Of a stretch of DNA of 8,208 bases, positions 1 to 5,834 are shown in pieces. The position numbers and the translations under genes are program-made. The DNA is taken from positions 1 to 8,208 of the forward strand of contig CAUJFK010000134.1 in assembly GCA_963169175.1 (NCBI GenBank), given 5' to 3'. The notes under the pieces are model-generated. The model did no database searches. It saw only the letters and a list, made by a program, of their open reading frames with translations, and was not told the origin of the DNA. Every line of letters starts with the position of its first letter. Position 1 is the stretch's first letter. The DNA comes from Acidobacteriota bacterium (lineage in GTDB: Bacteria; Acidobacteriota; Blastocatellia; Pyrinomonadales; Pyrinomonadaceae).

Positions 1-342
1 CGTCAGCATGTGCTGATAGAGAAGGACAAACCGATAACGCGCGAAAATCTTATCGAAGCGCTAAGGGCAGGGCGATCATTTATTGGTTTTGATGTTCTGG
101 GTGATACGACCGGTTTTAGATTTGGTCAGTGTGATATTGACGCCCTTTGTGTTAACTCTCCCGCCGAATCGCGCATTGCCTTGTTAAAGGACGGACAAAA
201 ATTGACGGAAGATCAAGGCCTCTCGCTGAAGTATGGGCCTTTTGATAAGGGAGTTTATCGCGTTGAAGTTTATCTCGACCAACTCGGCCCGCCATTTGAT
301 AAAATGCCCTGGATCATTTCGAACCCGATCTATGTTCGGTAG
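1..342 (+). CDS. PHP-domain hydrolase, C-terminal fragment (5' end outside window)
   Basis: The reading frame is open from base 1 (it begins R-Q-H-V-L-I-E-K) and ends at TAG 340-342, so this is the last 113 residues of a longer protein. A GTG at position 10 is in frame but is probably internal. The segment ITRENLIEALRAGRSFIGFD, a following GDTTGF, a strand-rich stretch with LLKDGQ, then GVYRVEVYL and the terminal PWIISNPIYVR match, from memory, the tail that follows the metal-binding domain in PHP-type metal-dependent phosphoesterase-like proteins of Acidobacteria and relatives. The metal ligands would lie upstream and cannot be seen, so activity and substrate cannot be judged. No signal peptide is visible because the N-terminus is missing. 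The next gene starts 111 nt downstream on the same strand. A polysaccharide-associated or phosphoesterase role is possible but unproven. Confidence 0.72.
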   Translation, partial: RQHVLIEKDKPITRENLIEALRAGRSFIGFDVLGDTTGFRFGQCDIDALCVNSPAESRIALLKDGQKLTEDQGLSLKYGPFDKGVYRVEVYLDQLGPPFDKMPWIISNPIYVR

Positions 343-453
343 ATTCGTTCGAACTGGTCACGGCCGCGTTTCTGCCGGGCGGCAAACGATTCACTGAGAG
401 CGAACATCAAAAGAGAGCATATTTATACAGGTATAACCTGATTCGGATAACAA

Positions 454-2556
454 ATGAGAGTATTTAAGCGACAGATTTTCGGCCTCCTGATCGTTGCGAT
501 GGCGTTAGCGGTGCCGGCATTTGCACAACAGATCCAGCGGACTCCCTTTGACGTAACAAGCTATCAAATAGATGCTCAATTGCAGCCGCTGGAGAACAAG
601 CTGACGGCGACGGCGGACGTAACTTTTGTACCGTTTGAAGATACGCGGTCGGTGTCGTTCGAGCTAAACGGCTCGCTGAAAGTGGACTCGATAACACGGC
701 TTGGTGTTGAGACCGCCGCACTGGCGACAACCGTGATGCCCAAGGGCAAGCAGGCAAAGGCCGTTAAAGCCGCGCCACAGCCTATCGTCCCGGCGGGCGA
801 GATCACTTTTGTTCAGGACCAGGTTGGCGTTTCTGATCTTGGGCCAAGCGTCCGCATCGACCTCGGCCAGGACGTTGTAAAAGGCACACCGGTCAAACTC
901 CGGTTCAAATACAGCGGCGTGCTGAATACGCCAAGCGGTGGCCCGCTGCTGACCAAACGGCTTGCCTACGTCGGCGAGGATCAGGGCTATCTGATGTATG
1001 CCGCCCGCTGGTTCCCATTCCATGAATACGCGGCCGATCAGGCAACATCCGATATCACCATAACGGCCCCGGGCGGCCTTCAGGTAGTTGGATTCAGCGA
1101 CACCCCCGCAGCTAATACAAACGGAAAATCCCGCTTCACTCAATCCAAACCCGGGTTGATAGGCAATTTTGCTTATGGCAAATTCGTCAACAGGCCGCTT
1201 AAGATCGAAGGTTACGATATTGAATTTTACACGCGGCCCGGTTCGGAGAATCTCATCGCAACGTACGGTGAAACTCTTGGGAAGGCCCTCGGCTCTTACA
1301 CGAAGAAATTTGGCGCTCCGGAAATGGGGAGCAAGCTCGTTGTTGCCGAGATCGACGATGAGAGCCTGGATTTTTATTCCTCAATGGGAATGCTGTTCCT
1401 GTCCAGCCGACAGTTCGAGGGCGAACGGCCTATAACGCTCGAACGCCTGCAGCGCGAGGCGGCGCTTCAATGGTGGGGCTTGACGGTCGGGCTCAAATCG
1501 TTTGACGATGCCTGGCTTTCGCAGGGCCTTGCTGAATACAGTGCTTTTTCGCTTCGAGAAGGCGGATTGAACAACGAGCAGGTCGAAGCGCTTAGGCGTG
1601 AGCTGCTGGAAAAGGCCCTGACGTTTGAACAGACCGCCTCGCTGCTTCGCGCACCGGCAAATCTTGACGATCAATCGACCGCGTACCAGCACATTATGTA
1701 CGCCAAAGGAGCGTTTGTTTATAAACTGCTCCGCGACACGATGGGTGCAAAGAAATTCGATCAGCTTTTGCGGACCTTTCTGCAGGAATATCGCGGAAAG
1801 AACGCCTCGATCGACGATTTTGAAAAACTGGCAACAAAAGTGAATGGCGACAACCTACGCTATTTCTTTGCCCGCTGGGTCGAAGGGACGGGTGTGCCGG
1901 AATTTACGTCCGATTACCAGATCATCCGTACACGCGGCGGCAAGTTTGTCGCCCGCGGAACGATCAAGGAAAACTACGACAACCTTCGTCTGCCGGTCGA
2001 TATTCAACTGCGAAGCGAGGGCCAGGGCGGCTTGAAAACGGTTACTGTACAGGTTGATGACGCGAGTGCCGATTTTAATATAGAATCGGCCGGAAAACCG
2101 CTTTCGGTCGTGATCGACCCGGACTACAAACTTCTTCGCATCTCGCCGGACCTCCGTATTTCGTCCATCGCCCGCCGCGGCATTGAGCAGTTCAAAGAAG
2201 GGAATTATGTCGAAGCACAGCAGCAGTTTGAAGCGGCATTGAAGCTCGACCGGTCAAACTCGTGGGTTTACTACCACCTTGGCCTGCTGTTTCTGGAGCA
2301 GCGTAATTACGACCTCGCGATCGATAATTTCAAAGCGACCTTGAGCGGTGACCTCGATCCGACTTGGCTGCAAGTGTGGGCGAACATCAAAATGGGCAAT
2401 GCCTATGACGCCAAGGGCGACCGCACACGGGCCAGCGCCGCCTATGGCCGTGCGGAAAAACTCGGCGACAATTACGACAACGCCCAGGAAGCAGTGAGAA
2501 AGTATCAGGCGACGCCATACGATCCGAGAGAGTCAAAGACGACGGCCGTAAAGTAA
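454..2556 (+). CDS. Exported M1-peptidase-fold protein lacking zinc ligands, with C-terminal TPR domain
   Basis: The 700-residue protein has a Sec signal peptide (basic MRVFKR, hydrophobic core, likely cleavage after AFA at residue 24), so it acts outside the cytoplasm. Residues about 30-240 resemble the M1 N-terminal beta domain, and about 290-480 the catalytic domain. The frame around QWWG (339-342), AWLS-GLAEY (353-362) and the catalytic-tyrosine motif YAKGA (Y416) is typical of M1. However, the HEXXH site reads REAAL (334-338), and the third ligand glutamate of the usual NEGFA is Q357, exactly 18 residues after REAAL. The GAMEN peptide-binding motif is also absent (SSMGMLFLSS instead). 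The general base E335 and Y416 remain. Residues about 573-675 form two to three TPR units (for example RRGIEQFKEGNYVEAQQQFE). I infer a non-catalytic, periplasmic or surface protein-binding role. The start is preceded by a weak GGA six nt upstream, and the signal peptide supports it. It converges on the amine oxidase gene with a 35-nt gap. Confidence 0.86.
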   Translation: MRVFKRQIFGLLIVAMALAVPAFAQQIQRTPFDVTSYQIDAQLQPLENKLTATADVTFVPFEDTRSVSFELNGSLKVDSITRLGVETAALATTVMPKGKQAKAVKAAPQPIVPAGEITFVQDQVGVSDLGPSVRIDLGQDVVKGTPVKLRFKYSGVLNTPSGGPLLTKRLAYVGEDQGYLMYAARWFPFHEYAADQATSDITITAPGGLQVVGFSDTPAANTNGKSRFTQSKPGLIGNFAYGKFVNRPLKIEGYDIEFYTRPGSENLIATYGETLGKALGSYTKKFGAPEMGSKLVVAEIDDESLDFYSSMGMLFLSSRQFEGERPITLERLQREAALQWWGLTVGLKSFDDAWLSQGLAEYSAFSLREGGLNNEQVEALRRELLEKALTFEQTASLLRAPANLDDQSTAYQHIMYAKGAFVYKLLRDTMGAKKFDQLLRTFLQEYRGKNASIDDFEKLATKVNGDNLRYFFARWVEGTGVPEFTSDYQIIRTRGGKFVARGTIKENYDNLRLPVDIQLRSEGQGGLKTVTVQVDDASADFNIESAGKPLSVVIDPDYKLLRISPDLRISSIARRGIEQFKEGNYVEAQQQFEAALKLDRSNSWVYYHLGLLFLEQRNYDLAIDNFKATLSGDLDPTWLQVWANIKMGNAYDAKGDRTRASAAYGRAEKLGDNYDNAQEAVRKYQATPYDPRESKTTAVK

Positions 2557-2591
2557 GTGTGCTCGCGGCAAGCCTACTGTGTATTCCCTTG

Positions 2592-4070
2592 TCACGCGGC
2601 AGCCGCTCGCCGGACAGGCTTTGGCTTGCCGATAAGTGCCTCGGCGGCGGCTTCGCCGGATTCGATGGCGCCTTCCATAAAGCCCTGCCAATCAGCGATG
2701 TGTTCGCCGGCGAAGAGAACTTTTAGATGCGGACGGGCCAGTATTGGCCGCAGGCCTAACCATTCGCCCGGTCCATACAGCGCGTAGGCTCCCTGCGTAA
2801 ACTCGTCGCGCTGCCAGGCATAGGATGCAATGCCGCGGGCAAGATTTGGAGCCGCCCAGCTATAGTCGATCAGATCGCGGGCGACTATCACCTGTCGCCG
2901 CTCATCACCCTGCGAGGCGAGCACGTCGGCCTTGTCGCCGATGGCGTAGGCAGTGAGAATGCCTTGTTTGCCCGGCTGATTTTGCGTGCTGTGAAAGTAG
3001 TAATGCGAGGTCGTGTCCGTCACCATCGAGAAATTCTCGGCTTTCCAAAAACGTTCATCGAAGAGGACGCTGTTCTTTATAATACGGCTGTAACCAAGTT
3101 TTTCGGCGGCGGCGGCTTGCGCGGCGGGAAGCGGCGGATCGAACTTGATCTTTCTCAAGCTTGGGATCGGGGCTGTACAAATACACGCGTCAGCCGCGAA
3201 AAGGTCGGACCGGCCCGTCGCAACAGTAACGATACCGCGTCGCTGAACGATCTCTGTCACCCGCTTTCCTAGTTTGATATTCTCCAAACCGACACGTGCC
3301 GCAAGCTCCTGGACCAGCCGCGAATTGCCGCCGGTCATTTTGTAATCCATCTCATTATGCGGACTTGATTCGGCGTATTCCGCCAGGGCGGCAAATGCGG
3401 AAACATTGCGGATAGACTCGCCGAAATCAGTGCTGTCCATAAGGTCGCGGATGCGGAGGTCTTCTTGTGAATAGCCAATATTCTCAAGATGCGTCCACCA
3501 ATCGATCTTGTCGAGGCTGGTTTTTTGAAGGGTCGTCAGCTTCTCATAGCCCGCGATCATCTCCGTCCACGCTTTCTTCGCTGGTTCCGAAAATCCCCAC
3601 GCCCGCGGCGGCGACACCTTGCCGCTGAGCATCAAGCTGTCTTCGAATTGATGCTTCTGAAGCGGTATCTTGAATTCGCCGCACAATGCATGCAGCCGCT
3701 CATGGCTTTCACCAACCCACTCGGCCCCTAGTTCGCAGATCAGGTTTGTGTCCTTGAACGTATGCGACAACACTCGTCCACCGACCCGATCACGGCCATC
3801 AAGCAGCGTAACTTCCCATCCGGCAGCTTTCAATTTGTACGCCGCCGACAACCCCGCAAGGCCCGCACCGATAATGACGCATGACTTCGCTTTTTTTTGA
3901 CCCAGAACTTGCCGCGAGGTAAGCGCAACGGACGCGGCCGTCGCACCCAGGATTGTGAGAAACTCACGGCGGCTTGTGATGTTCGGAGTCCTGTTCTCTA
4001 TGTTAGGAGTGCTGTCCGTTCTGTTCGGAACCCCGCCTTTAGGCGGCATCGTGCCCGATTGTTCTTTCAT
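2592..4070 (-). CDS. Tat-exported flavin monoamine oxidase family protein (FAD-dependent amine oxidase)
   Basis: The 492-residue protein is predicted to oxidise an amine or L-amino acid with FAD, giving imine/aldehyde and H2O2. SRREFLTILGATAASVAL (33-50) is a twin-arginine signal, so the folded flavoprotein is probably exported. The Rossmann motif is GAGLAG (68-73), with D91 at the ribose-binding acid position, followed by RVGGR (95-99) and ELGAEWVG (113-120), the usual amine oxidase flavin-contact motifs. TGGNSRLVQELA (246-257), K332 in RIIKN (the position of the conserved catalytic-site lysine) and the C-terminal FAGEH (453-457) with FMEGAIESG (464-472) complete the family pattern. No SGGCY-type cysteine is present, so FAD is presumably non-covalent. 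The substrate cannot be assigned. Possible starts are ATG at 4070 or at 4049 (residue 8); neither has a good Shine-Dalgarno. The 25-32 residues before the twin arginine are odd because they are encoded by a tandem repeat. The gene lies just downstream of a broken nucleotidyltransferase. Confidence 0.86.
   Translation of the reverse strand: MKEQSGTMPPKGGVPNRTDSTPNIENRTPNITSRREFLTILGATAASVALTSRQVLGQKKAKSCVIIGAGLAGLSAAYKLKAAGWEVTLLDGRDRVGGRVLSHTFKDTNLICELGAEWVGESHERLHALCGEFKIPLQKHQFEDSLMLSGKVSPPRAWGFSEPAKKAWTEMIAGYEKLTTLQKTSLDKIDWWTHLENIGYSQEDLRIRDLMDSTDFGESIRNVSAFAALAEYAESSPHNEMDYKMTGGNSRLVQELAARVGLENIKLGKRVTEIVQRRGIVTVATGRSDLFAADACICTAPIPSLRKIKFDPPLPAAQAAAAEKLGYSRIIKNSVLFDERFWKAENFSMVTDTTSHYYFHSTQNQPGKQGILTAYAIGDKADVLASQGDERRQVIVARDLIDYSWAAPNLARGIASYAWQRDEFTQGAYALYGPGEWLGLRPILARPHLKVLFAGEHIADWQGFMEGAIESGEAAAEALIGKPKPVRRAAAA
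3979..4029 (-). repeat. Imperfect 21-nt tandem repeat inside amine oxidase N-terminus
   Basis: Two full 21-nt units (4009-4029 and 3988-4008, read on the minus strand) and a 9-nt partial third (3979-3987) each begin TCC(G/T)AACA. The two full copies agree at 15 of 21 positions. The period is a multiple of three, so the protein shows a heptad repeat PNRTDST / PNIENRT / PNI immediately before the twin-arginine motif. It looks like an intergenic-type repeat that has been read into the coding frame. Confidence 0.6.
4033..4046. repeat. Perfect palindrome at the internal start codon of the amine oxidase gene
   Basis: CCGCCT-TT-AGGCGG is a 6-bp perfect stem with a 2-nt centre. It directly abuts the second candidate start codon (ATG, minus strand 4047-4049) and encodes PPKGG. 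If transcribed it could fold beside the initiation site, or it may be part of the same repeat element as the adjacent 21-nt units. Confidence 0.45.
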
Positions 4071-4080
4071 TAAGAAACAA

Positions 4081-4194
4081 TTATGCCAGACTCGCAGGGA
4101 TTATCCACGGAAGCATAGCGTAACCGCCGACGACTAGATATTCAGCCCCGGCGTCGTTTAATGCTTGTAACAGATCTCTGAAGTCTGAGTTCAT
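4081..4194 (-). pseudogene. Truncated nucleotidyltransferase (MNT/AbiEii-like), N-terminal remnant
   Basis: The 37-codon frame begins MNSDFRDLLQALNDAG and continues AEYLVVGGYAM before running into an unrelated tail (LPWIIPASLA) and a TAA stop. The first 27 residues match, from memory, the start of small nucleotidyltransferase-fold proteins, in which VVGGYAV is followed by an (F/M)HG.xR.T.DLDIW block carrying the catalytic Asp pair. That block and everything after it are missing, and the DNA moves straight into the amine oxidase start at 4070. I therefore read it as a 3'-deleted remnant, unable to transfer nucleotides. Its start lies inside the end of the small upstream ORF, overlapping by 53 nt. 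Intact relatives are often annotated as AbiEii-type toxins, but no function can survive here. A genuine 37-residue peptide is the less likely alternative. Confidence 0.66.
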
Positions 4195-4336
4195 CGGGCT
4201 TTCCGCCTCTAATCGCGTGGGCGTGTTCGACTAGTTCCCAGGTAGCGTTCATTCGCTGGTCGTGGGTCAGGCTTTGCAATAATTCAATGTCAAAGGAACG
4301 GTCGTCGCCGTCGCTCATACGCCCAAGCCTCGTCAT
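4142..4336 (-). CDS. Small protein upstream of nucleotidyltransferase remnant (cassette partner, possibly decayed)
   Basis: This 64-residue frame reads SFDIELLQSLTHDQRMNATW, then ELVEHAHAIRGG and RLQRSVTSIKRRRG. From memory, this pattern (an acidic start, DIEF/DIEL helix, R-ATWEL, a closing RLQRSV and a basic tail) is typical of the small ORF that precedes and overlaps AbiEii/MNT-like nucleotidyltransferase genes. The start is uncertain: ATG at 4336, or ATG at 4318 (residue 7, giving MSDGDD). The same frame stays open upstream to a TAA at 4385-4387 and encodes ITRKYIDEKGRLV, which looks like genuine protein, yet it contains no ATG, GTG or TTG. The original start may therefore have been lost, making this a decayed gene. 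With its nucleotidyltransferase partner truncated, an antitoxin-like or accessory role is now doubtful. It lies 85 nt downstream of the AAA+ ATPase gene on the same strand. Confidence 0.5.
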   Translation of the reverse strand: MTRLGRMSDGDDRSFDIELLQSLTHDQRMNATWELVEHAHAIRGGKPDELRLQRSVTSIKRRRG

Positions 4337-4398
4337 AACGAGACGGCCCTTTTCATCAATATATTTTCTTGTGATGCCTGATAATTACCATCTATTTT

Positions 4399-4404
4399 AT
4401 TATA
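4399..4404 (-). promoter_or_regulatory. Candidate -10 box upstream of the small cassette ORF
   Basis: A consensus TATAAT lies on the minus strand just past the ATPase stop codon, in an AT-rich stretch unlike the flanking coding DNA. No convincing -35 hexamer is found 16-18 nt upstream, so this is only a candidate promoter for the cassette remnant. Confidence 0.3.
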
Positions 4405-4421
4405 CTCTCTTGCCGAATTCC

Positions 4422-5225
4422 TTAGATGATCGTCGTTATGATCTCGCGGATGCTGCGGTGCAGTTCGCGGTCATCGGTGATCGGCGAGCAGATCGCGACC
4501 TCGGCGGCATCGACCGGGGCAATGCCTTGGGCTATCATTTGGGCGGCGTAGATCAGCAGCCGTGTTGAGACGCCTTCTTCAAGGCCGTGCCCGCGAAGAT
4601 TCCGTACCTTTTGACCGATCTGAACAAGATCCTTTGCCGTGGCCTCGTCGATACCGCCTTCCTTGGCGACGATCTCGGCCTCTAGTTCGGCGTTCGGATA
4701 ATCGAACTCCATTGCTATGAATCGCTGGCGGGTCGATTGTTTCAAGTCTTTGAGAACTGACTGATAGCCGGGGTTGTATGAAACGACGAGCATGAAATCA
4801 TCGGGAGCATCGATCACCGTCCCGCGTTTTTCGATCGGCAGGCGGCGGCGGTCGTCCGTCAGCGGGTGAATGATAACGACGGTGTCCTTACGGGCCTCGA
4901 CCACCTCGTCAAGGTAACAGATTGCCCCATGGCGAACCGCAGTGGTAAGCGGCCCGTCGTGCCAAACGGTTTCTTCACCTTCAAGCAAGTATCGGCCCAC
5001 AAGGTCGGTCGATGAAAGGTCCTCGTGGCAGGCGACAGTGATCAGAGGCCGTTCCAGCCTGTATGCCATGTATTCGACAAACCGTGTCTTGCCGCAGCCC
5101 GTCGGCCCTTTTAGCATCACCGGAAGTTTTGCGGCATAGGCCGCCTCGAACATTTCGACCTCGTGGCTGACCGGGAGATAAAAGGGTTCCTTTGCTACCT
5201 TAAATTTTTCAACTGCGGTTTCCAT
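4422..5225 (-). CDS. MoxR-type AAA+ ATPase, CbbQ/NirQ/NorQ group
   Basis: A cytoplasmic P-loop ATPase of 267 residues. Walker A is GPTGCGKT (40-47), Walker B is ICYLDE (D106, E107), sensor 1 is SYNPG around N151, arginines of STRQRF (R166, R168) sit at the arginine-finger position, and VSTRLL (219-224) carries the sensor-2-like arginine. The N-terminal EPFYLPVSHEVEMFEAAY and the phrases TGCGKTRFVEYMA and ACHEDLSSTDLVGRYLL are characteristic of the group that activates Rubisco (CbbQ) or matures nitric oxide reductase (NorQ), working as a ring with a VWA-domain partner (CbbO/NorD). I chose the ATG at 5225 because it gives the family's usual length of about 265 residues and has GAGA about 10 nt upstream; a GTG at 5270 would add 15 unlikely residues. 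No VWA protein, Rubisco or nor gene is present within the window, so the client is unknown. It is divergent from the GNAT gene. Confidence 0.86.
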   Translation of the reverse strand: METAVEKFKVAKEPFYLPVSHEVEMFEAAYAAKLPVMLKGPTGCGKTRFVEYMAYRLERPLITVACHEDLSSTDLVGRYLLEGEETVWHDGPLTTAVRHGAICYLDEVVEARKDTVVIIHPLTDDRRRLPIEKRGTVIDAPDDFMLVVSYNPGYQSVLKDLKQSTRQRFIAMEFDYPNAELEAEIVAKEGGIDEATAKDLVQIGQKVRNLRGHGLEEGVSTRLLIYAAQMIAQGIAPVDAAEVAICSPITDDRELHRSIREIITTII

Positions 5226-5291
5226 AAAGTTCAATTCTCGCACAAACAAGCGAAAGAGGCAGTCCTGCACCAGGTGAATTTTGTGCCCTGT

Positions 5292-5330
5292 AAGATCAGC
5301 GAAACTGGGCGTATCATCGAAGATGATCTT
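5292..5330. promoter_or_regulatory. Nested inverted repeats in the divergent ATPase/GNAT intergenic region
   Basis: The 137-nt gap between the ATPase start (5225) and the GNAT start (5363) contains ATCATC-GAA-GATGAT (5313-5327). An AAGATCA (5292-5298) is also matched by TGATCTT (5324-5330), giving two alternative pairings of the same right arm. An operator or a small transcript hairpin is possible. No strong promoter hexamer pair is visible, so this is a weak call. Confidence 0.25.
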
Positions 5331-5362
5331 TGTGCAGCTCCGGACATTTGAGAAAACTACTT

Positions 5363-5830
5363 ATGATCACGATCAAATTGCCTGACACGGCAGAAGACAT
5401 TGAAACGGTGAGAATGCTCTTTCGTGAGTATGAATCCTGGCTCGGGATGGACCTTTGCTTTCAAGGGTTTGAGCAGGAGTTGGCTGATCTGCCGGGCAAA
5501 TATGCCGAGCCTGACGGACGATTGTTTCTTGCATCAGACGACGGCACGCCCCTGGGCTGCGCTGCTCTCCGGAAACTCGAGAACGGTGTTTGCGAAATGA
5601 AGCGGCTTTACCTGCGTCCCGAGGCACGGGGACGCGGGCTTGGCAATATTCTTATTGAAAAAATAATTGAGGCGGCGCGCTCGATCGGCTATCAAAAACT
5701 GCGGCTCGACACGCATCCGCCAAAAATGGGAAAAGCCGTGAGCCTTTATGAATCTCACGGCTTTCGCCCAATCCCGCCTTACTACAACAACCCTCACAGC
5801 GATGTGCTTTTCATGGAGTTGTCCTTTTGA
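5363..5830 (+). CDS. GNAT family N-acetyltransferase
   Basis: The 155-residue cytoplasmic protein should transfer an acetyl group from acetyl-CoA to an amine. The core is in order: an N-terminal helical part (DTAEDIETVRMLFREYESWL), the central strands GRLFLASDDGTPLGCAALR and CEMKRLYLRPEARG, the pyrophosphate-binding loop RGRGLG (R89, G92, G94; the Q/RxxGxG/A motif A), the following helix ILIEKIIEAARSIGY, then KLRLDTHP and the motif B segment AVSLYESHGF before PPYYNNP and FMEL. These features match the common stand-alone small GNAT group; the substrate is unknown. I prefer ATG 5363 (MITIKLP) over ATG 5330, because the upstream 11 residues are not family-like and GAGAAAA lies about 9-14 nt upstream of 5363. 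The stop is only 4 nt from that of the convergent M28 gene, and its last coding 110 bases contain a strong hairpin that fits a terminator for the opposite strand. Confidence 0.83.
   Translation: MITIKLPDTAEDIETVRMLFREYESWLGMDLCFQGFEQELADLPGKYAEPDGRLFLASDDGTPLGCAALRKLENGVCEMKRLYLRPEARGRGLGNILIEKIIEAARSIGYQKLRLDTHPPKMGKAVSLYESHGFRPIPPYYNNPHSDVLFMELSF
5721..5764 (-). terminator. Rho-independent terminator of the M28 gene, embedded in the GNAT coding sequence
   Basis: AAAGCCGTGAG (5732-5742) and CTCACGGCTTT (5754-5764) are perfect 11-bp inverted repeats separated by 11 nt. Read on the minus strand, the hairpin begins 71 nt past the M28 stop codon and is followed by CTTTTCCCATTTTTG, a broken U-rich tract, as expected for intrinsic termination. 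On the plus strand the 3' arm runs into CGCCCAATCC, with no T-run, so it fits M28 termination and not GNAT termination. The arms encode KAVSLYESHGF, a conserved GNAT motif, so the sequence serves two constraints if the reading is right. Confidence 0.58.
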
Positions 5831-5834
5831 GTGA

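Noticed and set aside
363..383. GCCGC...GCGGC stem after the PHP gene as a possible terminator
   Set aside because: Only a 5-bp stem with an 11-nt loop and no T-run.
424..437. TATACA / TATAAC as a promoter -10 for the M1-like gene
   Set aside because: No -35 hexamer at a suitable distance; the region is simply AT-rich.
664..1143. Minus-strand open frame of 159 codons inside the M1-like gene
   Set aside because: It is a shadow of the 700-codon gene: no family features, no ribosome binding site, and low-quality composition with many cysteines.
2566..2631. Inverted repeat CGGCAAGCC / GGCTTGCCG between the convergent M1-like and amine oxidase genes
   Set aside because: The 9-bp arms are separated by 48 nt, the right arm is inside the amine oxidase coding region, and no T-tract follows in either direction.
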